Positions 22,270 through 35,009 of a DNA stretch of 64,000 nucleotides are shown here, piece by piece (the stretch's first letter is position 1; each line of letters starts with the position of its first letter). The position numbers and the translations under genes are program-made. This stretch comes from Nageia nagi (taxonomy: Eukaryota; Pinophyta). The notes beneath the pieces were generated by a model, which was not told where the DNA came from, searched no databases, and saw only the letters and a list, made by a program, of their open reading frames with translations. Where the stretch lies: NCBI GenBank assembly GCA_050084985.1, contig JBITNC010000001.1, positions 17,794,001 to 17,858,000 on the forward strand. The letters are read 5' to 3'.

Positions 22270-23730
22270 CTATAAACCCCACGAAAAAGCCTTGTAGGCT
22301 CTCATGATTGTTTGTGCAACATGCTATTATGGTTTGGAAAACTACGATGACAACTTAGGAACATGATTCCATTATAGGTTACCTTGAGTCCATCCTCCAT
22401 TACCTTGCACCCTCCCTACGACCCTCTCCAACTATTCAAGTACCCTATTTCTTATCCTTCTCATTTTCTTTTTGTAAAAAAATGAATAATCTAGTTAAAA
22501 TTTATATTATTCCAAGTGTAATTTTTATTGCTATTTTTTATTTACGTTATGAAGCATAAATGGTTAAAATATAAGTTAATTTAATTTTAGTTATTTTGTA
22601 GTTTAGTCAGGTGTTTTGGTATTTGCATTCATTGCAAAAATAACAGTTTTGTGTTTAAATCCCATTATGTCGGTCTATTATGAACCCTTGTATACCATAA
22701 CACAAGCATAAAATATCACTTGAAAACTATCGATAATTCAATAAGTTTATCTTCAAGCAACTAAAAATTAAACCTATTAATCAAAAGTGACTAATTAGGA
22801 TTACTACAAGATCAAGCATTCTAATAAATACTATTGGTTTGGTTGTATACTAATCCTCCCTAACATAGGTATCCATAACTTGAATGTCATCCCTAAGCTC
22901 TACATGTGCATTAAGTCATGGGATAGTTTAAATTAAATCATGAATTAATTTAAATCATATCAATCTTTACTACCTTTAGATCACTATGTCAAAACCTAGG
23001 ATTTTCCAAAACTTCACGCCTTAGGACCAAATTTACTTCACCTAAATATTTTTACTTTTTATGTTTGGGTGAAACATCATGACTAAGAATATGCACAATT
23101 TGCTTGGTTATTAGTTTTGCCTATGAATAGGTCCTAGTAACTAATTAGTTAAATATATGTTTCTTGATTACTATAATCATCGAAATTGATTACATTATCA
23201 TTTAAATTCAACCAATCATCTCTCCATTCTTAAAGTCAATTGAGATATCCTTCAATAACCTAGTCATGTTGATAAGGACTCCAAGATTCCAATTTTAAGG
23301 TTTTATGTTGATCTTAGATACTTAAAAATTATATGGTGTACTTAGTTTATATAATATGGTACACTTGGATCATTTCATATCATATGACTATCCTGTTGCT
23401 AGACCTTATCGATTGTTTGGTTTGTGGAACTTGCCTATTGTGCTATTAGACCTTGTCAAGTTATTGATTTATTGCCAGATTCTACCTTGTCAACAAAATC
23501 CATCGAGGTTTGCTCGCATATCATAGTCATTGAATTGCACTCATCATCGACTTTCCTATCTACTAAGCTATCATGTATACCTTCTGAAGCAAGGTGGAAA
23601 TAAAATATTTTATTGGTTTTTAAGATATTTTTTCCTCCAAATCTTTAATCTATCATAACATCCAAAATAGGTTTCATTTGAAGTGCCAAAAAGAGGAAAT
23701 CAATGGCTTCAAAAGAAGACTAATAATTTC
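22270..23730. other. No recognisable gene
   Basis: AT-rich DNA with stops in every frame and no family motif or LTR end seen on either strand. Confidence 0.5.
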
Positions 23731-23734
23731 AAAT

Positions 23735-24450
23735 TTTCAAGGATCCAATTTTATAAATAGATTATATAAATATTTGTAATCACAACCTGATTAATGGATT
23801 CTTAGTTAACTAAAAAAAGCTTGATGATTTTATAATGAATCTTAATTTTGTTAGAAACATCCATTTAAATACATGAATGATATATCTTTATTATTTATCT
23901 TTGGACATATTTTAATAGGCCCTACAAACAATTTGGGTTTAAATGACATTAAAAGATATCATTCTTTGTAGTGGCTAACTTTTGAGCAAGATTCATTCTA
24001 CTATTGAGGTTGTTGTATTTAAATTGCAGTAACATGTATATGTAGAACATAAATGCATCTTCAAGGTTTATTAGCTTCACATTGCATTTGATTAGTTCAA
24101 TAAATTATAAGAATTATATTGTTAATATGGAGAAGCATTCTTTGACATGATAATAGGCATTAAAGATGTACAAGCTAAAGTAATTGAGCTTTTAAATCTC
24201 ACATACTCTACAAAGACAATAGATAAACCTATAAAGATATTTGTAATTACAACTTGATTCATAAATTATTAAACCAAGATACTCAAAACAATATTGTAAA
24301 TTTTATTATACAACTTAGTTATGTGACAAATAATCATTGAAATACTTAATTGATATATATTTACTTTTGGATAAACTGTGATAGGTCCTCAAAACCAATG
24401 GGTTTAAAAGGGCATTAAAAGACTTATTTATCTATCTATAAACATTATTC
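23735..24450. repeat. Diverged direct repeat, about 220 bp, two copies
   Basis: About 23745-23965 and 24210-24430 share a series of motifs in the same order: ATAAATATTTGTAATCACAACYTGATT, TTTGGACATA/TTTGGATAAA, TAGGCCCTACAAACAATTTGGGTTTAAA versus TAGGTCCTCAAAACCAATGGGTTTAAA, and GGCATTAAAAGA. Part of the end motif recurs near 25110 (TTTATAGGTCCTA). Origin unknown. Confidence 0.55.
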
Positions 24451-24689
24451 ATTGAAATGCATGTAGGAAATCCATAGTTGATGAGAAATGTATTCCCATA
24501 TCATGTCAAAGTGCTTGTTTAATCCCATTTAATGACTTTCTCAAGTTACACAAAAGGAATAGATATATTGATCCCAAAACTTGGTAGATACTCTATATAA
24601 ATCTCCTCATGTAAGTTAATTGAGAAGCACTCTTTGTATCCATTTAGTGAACATCACAACCAAAAGAATACATGATAAGAATTAGATTC

Positions 24690-24691
24690 TC

Positions 24692-24733
<42 letters not shown>

Positions 24734-24762
24734 TATATTATATATATATATACATATATATA
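24690..24762. repeat. AT microsatellite
   Basis: About 70 bp of nearly pure TA dinucleotides. Confidence 0.95.
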
Positions 24763-25375
24763 ATTAAAAGATTGACCCATGCTTGCAACTACTAAAATTA
24801 AAAGATTGTATGAATTATTTATAGGTTTGGTTAAAATATTTTGGTTCCCCTAACTCCTTGATGGTATTCCCCTAGTCCTATTCTAACATTGTTATTGAAA
24901 GAGAAGCATTTTGATTCCATGTGGGATTTTCTACATATGTACCACTTTTTCCATCTCTAGGACTTTTTTTTATTTCCTTCAAGTCTTTATTTCCTTTATT
25001 AATATTTTAGTCTCCTAAAAGAAGACACTTGTTAGTTCAAGACTTATTAATCTAAATTATATTTTAGTGAGAAACAATCATTTTTGAAACTATAAATTTT
25101 CATTTGGAAAAACTTTTATAGGTCCTAGAATTATATGTTTTCCCTTGTTCATAGTGCTTAATTTTGAGATAACACTTCCATAGATTAGATTGTATTCACT
25201 CACTCACATTATTTTGTAATGAATTTATATACACATACCCTTAGTTTATATTTAGTAAATAGTTTATCATTTTATTAAAATTTTAGCTTGATTTAAGATG
25301 ATTATTTATAATCATTTTGTAGCCAAATATGATTTAAACTATTATAATTTATTCTTTATGATTATTAATGTGTGT

Positions 25376-27335
25376 AGGTGACCTTTTGTTCTTGTAGATC
25401 CCTCACTTCCACCCCCTCCACATCATGAAAACCCCCAATCTCCACCCAATAATCCACATGATGATAATCCCCTACATGCACCCTTTAGTCCACCTCATGA
25501 AAACCCCCTTCCCCTTAATCAGATGAGGATTGCCTTAGAGAAACTATTAATGAAAATATTAATTTCTTATAGGATACAATTAGTGGAATCCATACTCCTG
25601 ATAAGGATGTTTTCCCCCATATATCACGGTTTGTATTTATGATGCATACCATAGTTGATACCATTAGGTGCTTAGATAAGGGTATTGATCATTACCATAC
25701 ATCGAGAGAGGAGGTGAGATGATTTTATGTAGATGGTATCTCCTATTAATGAAAATAATGACCTAAAAATTAAAAATAAACAATATATGAGTAATTAATT
25801 GATTCCAAAACTAATAAGCCAATCCTACCTAGCAAACAAATAATTAGTATTAAATGGTGTACCCATCCGGAGATAGCCCATCATTTTTGGGATATATGCT
25901 GGATGGTATTCAATCAGTCTCCATATGGAAATGGGAGTGATATCTCATTGTAGTTTACAAAAAAATCTCATGCAAAGTTTTTATTGCATAAAAAACCAAA
26001 TTACTTTGATATTAGACTATGTTAGGGTATTGGTCTTGGTTTCCATAGGATAGGCCAGGGGAATGAGTCAATCCTAATCAACCTATGCATGTTACACCTC
26101 TCATCCCTACTACTGGTTCTACTATTTCAACCACTATTCTTAATTCTGCAATGGTTTCACTATTAGGTGTATTGAGTCAGCTATGAAGCACTCTCACTGA
26201 GCAAGCTACCAATGTGATAGCTAAGTTCAATTGTGCATGATATGATGGAGAGGGATCTAGTAACTTGCAGATGATGATGCCTCATATGTGTTAGGATTGC
26301 CACCAAATATATTTTGATCCCACTCTAAGTGTAGTTGCAACAAAGTTTAATGAGACTTTTATACAGATGTTATTAGCTATTATCCTTCTAGTACATAGGT
26401 AAATTTCAAGTGTGTTATTAATATACACATTTTATATTCAGTAAGAATTTTATACAATTAATTTCAATCTTAAATATATTTATTTTTTTTATGTAGAGGA
26501 TGGGATTTGCATGATCAGATGGATATGATTGAGGTCATATTATATCCATTATGGACAACATTAGGCACATTTCAAGCCAATCAAATTTACCAAGTTTAAA
26601 TTGTAATGTCAAGTATTTCACTTTTGTATGTGTTCATGCATGTTCATAATATTTTTATTATTACAGGGAGCTCATGGGATTTTCATGTCTGATCACCTAA
26701 AGGGTGTGTTGAGTACTCTTTTGGTGTCTACTATTTAGGATCTACAACCTGTTGTATATCTTTTTAAAAATTAAATACTAGAATTAATTATGTGTACTCT
26801 TATTTTTGACTATCTTACATGTAAATTGTATATATGTTTGTAGGTTGATACCACCATTAGGATGGATCTCGATCACTAGGTTACTCACAAGGCATAATTT
26901 TACCCTTAACTATCTTCAAGATTTCAGGTAATATTTTTGAAATAATTAATCTACATGTACACATGCATTTTATTTGATGCTTTATTTTAATCTATAATGT
27001 AAATAATGTAAATTTATGTTTGTTCTTTATTTGATCTTGTAGAATCTAGTTGATGATAACTTTGATGTTGATATGTTAAGTACAACTTAGGTCCAACAGG
27101 ATTTAGTGGCTACTTAATGAGAATACAAGCATCATGATGTGGTAATTTATATTTTTGTGTAGCATGTACATATAGATTGAAGAATATAAAATAATGATTG
27201 AATCAAATTTAAATATGATTTTACATTTCTTTATCTTGTACAACATGAGTCTATAGTTTCACCTTCATCAGGTGGAGCTAAAAGGAAGATTGATTATGAT
27301 ACAAGTGGATCTAGCTAGATAGATGGACTTAGATA
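25376..27335 (+). pseudogene. Multi-exon gene relic of unknown identity
   Basis: Several short coding-like blocks are separated by AT-rich gaps with plausible GT...AG borders. Likely introns: 26399-26496 (GTAAAT...ATGTAG), about 26603-26666 (GTAATG...TTACAG), about 26755-26843 (ending TTTGTAG), 26938-27042 (GTAATA...CTTGTAG) and about 27142-27243 (acceptor damaged). Exons read FNETFIQMLLAIILL, GWDLHDQMDMIEVILYPLW, GAHGIFMSDHLKGVLSTLL, VDTTIRMDLDH, DDNFDVDMLSTT, and a C-terminus with SGGAKRKIDYDTSGSS (near 27265-27315). The first part (25400-25490) is Pro/His-rich. I do not recognise the family. Host gene and intron-bearing DNA transposon gene are both possible. In-frame stops make it a pseudogene. 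Confidence 0.45.
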
Positions 27336-27353
27336 TAATACATTTATTAGGAC

Positions 27354-28700
27354 TGTAAAATCCCAAATAATTCTCCAATGCAAATATTAGCCAAAAAATA
27401 AATAATGAATATCAAAATATGCTCCTAGGCATACCACGAATTGATATAGGACATCAAATAAGTAACACAACATGCCAAAAACCCCAATGTTGGACTTAAT
27501 TAGCCAAAAAATACCTCAAATACTTAATGTTACACTATGACATCCATAAATTATGCAAAACACACCATAAATGACCCTAAAAACATGACATCACACCAAG
27601 TGAAGCATAATATCATCAAACACACATCATAATGAGATAAGAAATGAAGGTCAAGTGCATCACGACTTATATAATGAAGAAATTATGGGTACAATACAAT
27701 ACTAGGCCCTCAAGGGCTCAATGTTGGCCTTTAAGGAGCCAACTAGGGCACACTAATGTGTAAATATAATCATTCATGCATATATGGTGTAGATGGAAAT
27801 GTCATTAAAGGTCTTTCTCACATGTTAGCTCCTAGCAACGAGAATAAGTGTAATTCTAGAATGCCACCAGATGGATTCAAATATGTTGATCACTATGGAT
27901 GCCTCAGGGTAGGATAATGTTAAAGCATGAACAATCACCTCAATTGATAGTTAGAAGGTGTTCCAAGCCTCCTAGACTATCCCTAGTATACACATCCAAG
28001 GGTGCTTTACGCTACCAAGTCTTTGGTTACTCCAAAGAGAAGAAGGGGTTTCTATATCAAAATCAACATATCTCTCTAATGATGCTCTAATATCTTATAT
28101 AACATTCCATGGATCTAGTATCACCTCAAAGTCATCACCCAACCTCCTCAAACCAATGTTAGCCTCCTAGATGCTCCAAAATGCCTAACATGGATGTCTA
28201 AGGGTCATACATACCCAACATGGGTGTTTAGGGGTTATACATGCCCAACATGGATGTTGAGGAGTTATGCATTCCAAAAGTGGGTGTCTAAAGGTCATAC
28301 ATACTAACATGGATGTCCAAGAGTTATAGATGGGTGTATTGGTGTCATCATGGGCCAACATGGGGGTCTAGGAGTCTCCCTAAGAGTGGTGCAAGTGTAC
28401 AAGTGCTCCCAAGTCCCTATTTGGGGCTATAGGTGTTTATCCATATTAATGTGTCATTCTAGGTGCTATACAAGAGTTGGGATTCCCATTATCAACATTT
28501 AGGATCTCTAAGAGTACAAACAACAAAAAATAACTCATCCTAAACTTGGGAGGAAAAGTCCCTTTTTGGATCTCACAATGTGGGTCCAATGACCATTACA
28601 TTTCTATCCCAAGTAACTAATAATACAAAAATAAAATATTTGCAAAGGGAATACACATGATCCCAAATTTACTTATTTTTGTTCACAAGGGGATGTTACA
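27354..28700. mobile_element. LTR-D: solo LTR with perfect target-site duplication
   Basis: 1347 bp with ends TGTAAAATCCC and GGGATGTTACA, an imperfect terminal inverted repeat of the TG...CA type. AGGAC lies directly before (27349-27353) and directly after (28701-28705). No primer-binding site, polypurine tract or element proteins are next to it, so it is best explained as a solo LTR left by recombination between two LTRs. Strand is unknown. It is inserted just past the multi-exon relic. The interior has no protein motif and contains the 28176-28370 repeats. Confidence 0.85.
28176..28370. repeat. Tandem repeat of about 40 bp inside LTR-D
   Basis: About five imperfect units of the type CCAACATGGGTGTYTARGGGTTATACATG, some shortened. 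Noncoding. Confidence 0.8.
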
Positions 28701-28705
28701 AGGAC

Positions 28706-29000
28706 TTAGGTCCATTGTTATATACATGTATGTATGTGTTGTCTTGGACTATGGACATTTTTACAGGACTATAGACTTTTTATTTTTTGATATATACATG
28801 TGCATGTATGTGTTGTCTTGAACTATGGACATTCATACAAGACCATGGACATTGTTATGGACTATGGATGTTATTATGGACATTATTATGGACTATGGAT
28901 TATGTATGTTTTGATATATGCATGTGTTAATGATGGTTTTTTGTTGATGTTGATAAATTAAATGTTTTTATGATGTTTTTATATTGTTATGGACAAAATG
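28706..29000. repeat. GGACTATGGACAT minisatellite and about 95-bp duplication
   Basis: TACATGTATGTGTTGTCTTGGACTATGGACAT occurs twice (near 28721 and 28805, slightly changed), followed by five or six short units of TATGGAC(TATGGA)T. It may be the 3' untranslated part of the multi-exon relic from which LTR-D separates it. Confidence 0.65.
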
Positions 29001-30534
29001 TATGTTCTACAAATTTACTAATTATGATTGGTAACTAAATCAGGATAATAAGGACTATTTTGCATACAATAAGGACTAAATAAGGACAATAAAGACAAAA
29101 TATAATGAAAAATATTAATCCTAAATTAAATTACAATAGAAGATAACAAAATTCAAATAGAAGACCATACTAAATATATGGATGAAATAATAAAAGACCA
29201 TAATTCAACATTTTACCAAGAAAGAACTCCAAATGAAATGAAAAAATAAATATAAACTTTTGTATGTAGTTGTATCTCCTTGAAAAAGTATATTTTTTGT
29301 ATATTAAATTATGACATGCCGCAATAATGTAGAACTAAAAATAATAATATATATAGACATGTATTTGTAATTTTCAAAAATAAGTTTTGATATTTGAGTT
29401 AACCTTATTTCAATAAAAGCACTATGAGTTAGAACTTGATATAATTTTGAACATCGATCCTAGGGAAAGTTTTACATCCTCTTTTCTACTTCTACAATTA
29501 GCATCGAATAAGATCATATATGCTTTCTTCTTTAATGAAATTTTAAGATCTATATTGTAGTCTTTAATTATTCTCTATAGTATGTTATGTTTCATAGCTA
29601 AGTCCTAAAGTCAAGTTTTTCATTTTAAGATCTCATTTAAACTATTAAGTGTTTGTAATATGAACCTCAAACAATTTTTCCTAGTTGGTTCATCTTTCAC
29701 CAAATAAAATAAATAGTATCTTTTGGAGTGGTTGTGAAATCAAGTATTCATATTCAATCCTTAATCAATGCTTTTACCTAAAACTTCTAAATTGTTAATG
29801 CTTTAATATCCTTTACAATAAATTCATTCATGACCAAGTAACTATCTTATAATCAATTTTCTAAAGGAAAACATAAATTTGCTTCTTAATTCATGGAGGA
29901 GAGTCCTTAGTGGGATTGGGAGGAATGGTGCTCTTTATTAGTTATTGTGATTTTAGTAGTAGTTGACCTTAAATTATATATTTTGGAATGAAGGTGAGAT
30001 GGAATTTGGAAAAGTGTGTTTCTAGATATTCTAGATTATAGAGGGAGGATTGGATGCCATAACCATTATAAATTAATTAAAAAGAGAAAATTGAATGAGT
30101 TAATAGAAGAAGAAAAAACACTCTGGAATAAAATATAACTTGTACCAAGTGAGATCCATGGACAAGTCTATCACTCAATCTATGTTCCAAAAATGCTTAT
30201 GCTCAATTGAGAGGGAACTAGATGACATAATGGATGGAGCCTTACAAATAAGTTATTCAAATAAATTAAATATTTAGAAAAAATAAATTTTCCTCAAAGC
30301 CTAAGTTCTAAACCAAGTCGTAATTTTCAATGTTTAACTTACTTGGAGAAAGATTGATAAGGTCTTCATCTATATTATATATAACATCAAAAAGGTGGAA
30401 GATATTTAACTTCTACCTTGAAGGATCAACAAGCAAGAACTTTATTTCATCATACTTAATGCCTTAGGTATGAAAAGGGAAAAAAGAATAATCTATTTCG
30501 ACATACTTAATGCCTTAGTTATGATTGGAAACAT
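29001..30534. other. No recognisable gene
   Basis: AT-rich with stops in all frames. A short duplicated piece (ATACTTAATGCCTTAG at about 30449 and 30499) lies just before the Gypsy-E LTR. Nothing else is supported. Confidence 0.5.
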
Positions 30535-30539
30535 GTCCT

Positions 30540-32461
30540 TGTTATTCTTTCAGAATCACACTCTGAAGATAGGGTAACATTCTACCATTCTTGATTATTT
30601 CATCCCTTTCAAATAAACTCATTATTAAGTCATGTTTCTTGCTTCCCTTTCATGTTTTTGCAAATATTGAAAGTAATATTTGTTCTTTGTACTTAGTCAA
30701 TAGTCTCAAAATTTGCTTAAGTCTAACTAGTTTCGATGCTATCATATTTTGGGTATTATCTATGTATATAGGTATTAAACACTTTATTTTGTAGCTTAAT
30801 CTCTATCCTGTTCAAAAGCAGGTGTTGTCATAAGTTCAAGAAGTTTATCACAACCTAGTCAAATGTTTTTCGATAACTATTCATAGGTTAAAGGTCATAA
30901 AACACTATCAATATGTCTAAGTCATATTCGATAAGTAGTGTAGCGTGTCTAGGAAGTGTCTTAGTTTGTAAGGGAAGTAAATGTTTAGGTTTGAACTTGA
31001 GTATTATAAAAGTCTAAATATTGTAAATATGAGTCTCTAGGAAATATTGTAAATATGAGTCTCTATTGAGTCAAAATTACTAGCGGGTAATATTGTAAAA
31101 CCTATGGATTTCCAAAGAAAAAGTTCCACCATATACCATAAATCAGCAGGAGATATTGTAAGAAGTGCATCCTCTAGGACCCATCAATTTGGAGTGATGA
31201 TATTATATCTTTTATCTAAAAATAATGGGTGCTAAGATAAATTTCAATGGGTACTATATAAAGAATGTTTAGTGGGAGATATTTCAGAAGGATCAACAAA
31301 TAGAACCCATCGATTTTGAGTGATGATGTCAAACATTTTACCAAATATTAGCGAGTGTTAAAGTAAATATTTGCAATTACTAAACCTTACCAAAAGTAAA
31401 TAGAACCTGCTATACTGAGAAAAGAATAGTGAGTTAAGAAGAACATCTAGGTCCACTTAATCATGAGTGTTTAACCCACGAGGCTCTATCAATGTGTTGA
31501 CCATGAATCATTTCCACATTATAGTAGTAGTTCTTTCTCATATTTTAATGATACATTCTTCATCACCCTCACTATTCCATGCAACCTAGAGCTACAATAA
31601 TAATAATAAATGGTTGCAAAAAGTTAGATGGCTACCGATAGAACATAGAGAAAAGCTGTACCAATTAAGCTAATGGACCATGCCTTCATAATTAGCTACA
31701 ATCGTAGTAGGATGTAGTCAATGATAGATCAGAGGGATTACAGTTGAGAAATACAATAGTTCAAATATATTAAACTCTCATACCTTTGTGCTGATTGTAC
31801 CTAGTCATTGTGTAATCTAGCATAATTATGATTATAATTTGTACATTTATAAATAGTACTTTATACTATATTAGTCAATAGAGTAATTAAGGGCAATAAT
31901 GGTGGACAACCACCTAATTTTAGATGTAAACATATAAATAGTAGACTATTAGAGGTCCATAAGGTCAAACATTCTAATAAATTTTCCAGTGTATGAGATG
32001 CTTTCATGTGTGATAATACAATACGATGATGCTTTACCCTTCATAGTTTGTGGCTGTTCATTATGCTTTGGTAAGTGTTATGCATGAAGTATTTTCTTAC
32101 GTTATGGCTATGTATTGTGATTATGAGACCCTAAGAGTAAGATAGTTTGATATTCATAATATTGGGTATGGATTGTTGCTTGTGCAGTAATGCCTAGGCT
32201 AGTTAATTTTAGTTTACTTTCTTTATCTTGCTTATTTGTTTCTTTCCTATTACTTGTATCTTTTATCTCTTTCCAGTTACTTTTGACCTTTACTATAGAT
32301 AGGAACTAACCTATAATTTGAAGATTGAGCAGAAAACCCAATGAGCACACTCTCACACCACCTTATGCTCTTTTAAGGACCCTACTATTATGAGCAATGG
32401 AGAACACAATCAAACCAAACCCTTGAGGTGACATTATACCGATCAATAGTAGAATAGTCCA
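30540..32461 (+). repeat. Gypsy-E 5' LTR
   Basis: About 1.92 kb. It begins TGTTATTCTTTCAGAATCACACTCT and aligns along its length with the right copy, including YCACACTCTRAAGATAGGGTAACATT at the start and AAACCCAATGAG plus RGGACCYTAYTATT near the end. The 3' end is probably at GTCCA (32461) or up to 16 bp earlier. Clearly diverged from its partner, so the insertion is old. Confidence 0.9.
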
Positions 32462-32465
32462 TTTT

Positions 32466-32483
32466 TGGCATACCTAGTGGGAT
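32466..32483 (+). other. Gypsy-E primer-binding site (candidate)
   Basis: TGGCATACCTAGTGGGAT lies a few bases after the LTR end and begins with the TGG that pairs with tRNA 3' CCA. The tRNA is not identified, and the site seems to have decayed by transitions. Confidence 0.65.
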
Positions 32484-32769
32484 GCTAACCAAATTCCATA
32501 TTTAGTGGGCATGAAGAGGCCAGATAGCTATATTTGGTAAGCTATCACTTAGCGATTTTAAAGATTATAAATTTTTTCTTATCTTATTGGTGACTCTATT
32601 ATCAACTAGTCAATATTTTAAACCTTGGCACCTTGAGAATGTAGACTTACTAAAAGAAGTGCTAGAAATTCCTTAAGACAACCTAGATTTCAAGAGCTAT
32701 CAATTCCTAATAGGAGGATTAGGTGAAAGATTTATCAAACTCTATCTCCTCAAATTCCCTTAAGAGTTA

Positions 32770-34540
32770 TTTCATTATCAACCATATTTGACTCTGCTCT
32801 AAAAAATCTTTCACTTAATACAAATGGTCCAAACATGGCCCAACCTGCTCTTCCTAATTTCCCTACTTGGTATAATGGCCATCCCTTGGTTTTCCCTACT
32901 AATTCCTTAGCTATTCCCCAAGCAAATTTTAAGGTTGTCTAAATATGATGGGTTTGGCAAGATAGCATATGAACACTATCAGGATGTCACTCTTTTGGCT
33001 TCAAGTTTTGATATTACTGATGAAATGGTGATGATTAGATTATTATCCCATTATTTTGAAGTTAAAGCACTTGAATGGTTTAAAACTCTCACCCCCAATC
33101 TATAAATACATAGAGCAAGTTATGTCAAGCCTTGATCAAACTATATATTGCAAACGATGATGATAACACCTTTCTAAGTCTTATAACATGTATAAAAAGG
33201 CACCTTCATGAGTCTTTTGATGATTTTAACATAATTTTTGAGAAAATATGGAAGTATATTTCAACAAGGATTAGATTGACCAAATGCATAAGCTTTAGTA
33301 TATTAGAGGAAATCTTTCCTCATTGATCTCAATATGCATATTGTTATGTCTGAAGATACTTTTCCTAACATCTACTTGATGGCTAAAACTTCTAAATATA
33401 CCTTGGTATCCTCTAGAAAGATACAACCAAGATCCATTATGCCTTTATTTCCTAATTTGCCTCCTAAGTAAGCTCCATAAATTTCTCATCCTAGAGTATT
33501 ATCCTTACCACCTCCTCCTAAGCCCATAATTTAGAATCAAGTACCATCATTAACTGCCTTTGCAATTACAATTACAAGTCCTAATTCTAAATCTCAAGAG
33601 GAATAAAAAAAAAGGTAATTGGAGGTAACCATTAGGAATCTTACAAATAAGCTAACTCTACAAGAGAGGAAAAATCAAGGCTTCAACTACAAAAGATATG
33701 ATAACCAATATAATCTAAGATTCCAACCTAGGAATAATAAAATAGAATAACCCATTGCTCTTAAAGTAATTGATAATATGGTTATGGCTAGTTATCTAGA
33801 AAGTGATGCAACAAATAGTACAAAATGGTGCCCTCCATGTTCATATCCTCATTTCCCAAACTCTTATGCAATGTATCAACATCAACACTTGGGATTACAT
33901 TTAAATCAAATTATAAAACTTGCATCAGATCCTACTATAGACCTTACCATGTTTAATTTTTAGCTTTTGGGTTATGCTGGGGAACAAGCTAACTATTTTT
34001 AAACTATAGCCTCTTTTTCAACAATTTTGCAACAAGCCTAAGTCACTTAGAAAAATCAATAAACCATTCTAGCTCAACCTAACCCAAAAAGAGCTAAAGC
34101 TCCTATACTCTAACCATATAATCAAGAAAATCAAATTCCTAGACATTTGGGTCATATTTCTCAGGACCTAGGTAATACTACCTTTGCAGCAGGAAATCTT
34201 GCTGCAATCAGAAAGGAAGTCCCAAAAAAAGAGAGGCCTCATCCATTAAGATATCCTTTTATCATAGATCATCATAAGTAGAAGGCTACTCAGTATTTTA
34301 GATCATATCAACCCATTGAAACAAGTACATTTTCCCCTTATGCTCCATATAACATTATGGAAGACTTGAAGAAAACACCTTCTAGAATGTCAATGTTTGA
34401 TGCATTAAGGATTCTAAGTAAAATTGACCTTTTGCAAGAAGCTTTATAGCTTAGAAATAGCAAAAAAATGGTAATATTATCCTTGCCATATCTAATGATG
34501 TCCCTCCAACTCCTATAGGTATAATAAGACCCCACCTTTC
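32770..34540 (+). pseudogene. Gypsy-E gag
   Basis: Begins with a Ser/Pro/Asn-rich leader (ALPNFPTWYNGHPLVF, near 32850-32890). The retrotransposon gag core follows: LSKYDGFGKIAYEHYQDVTL, LLSHYFEVKALEWFKTL (32935-33090), then in another frame HLHESFDDFNIIFEKIWKYI (33195-33270) and LNIVMSEDTFPNIYLMAKTS (near 33335-33395). A 61-codon open piece (33778-33963) with CPPCSYPHFPNSYAMYQHQH and a Pro/Gln-rich tail follow, with LRYPFIIDHHK near 34245. Forms the particle. Frameshifts and TAG/TAA stops throughout. Confidence 0.78.
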
Positions 34541-34544
34541 TACT

Positions 34545-34870
34545 TATCCCTTAGATTAGAAGGTTGGGTAGTTAATAATTGCATGATAGATACCAAAGCT
34601 ATTATTACCATCATTCCCAAAGTAGTTGTAAATGAAATGAAACTATATATTAGTCAATGCATTGATAGAGTTATATAATGCATTCTCTCATATCTATGTC
34701 ATTCAAGATATTATTATTGTTGATCTTCCACCTTTATTTAGAATCTATTTATCTAGAGATTTTACTATCAAATTGAGAGGATATCTAGCTTTAGATTATA
34801 CATATGTTTTACTTCCCTTCTAAAATAAGCAAGTGAAGATCCTAAACTAGGGTACCAAAAGTGTTCATCT
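34545..34870 (+). pseudogene. Gypsy-E protease
   Basis: EGWVVNNCMIDTKAIITII (near 34560-34620) is the aspartic protease active-site region. The family has D-T/S-G or a variant, and here it reads D-T-K. After a frame change the second half reads VIDLPPLFRIYLSRDFTIKL (near 34715-34770), a block found in Tat proteases. Broken by stops and shifts, so inactive. Confidence 0.7.
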
Positions 34871-35009
34871 TAAAAAGGGATACACTTAGAGAAACACTAT
34901 TAACCATAGAAATTCTTTCAGCTAATGACCTCAACTATCAAGTGACTAACATTGGCATAGGTAACTATTATTTATAAGAAAATATGCAACTAATCTCAGT
35001 CAAAATTGA

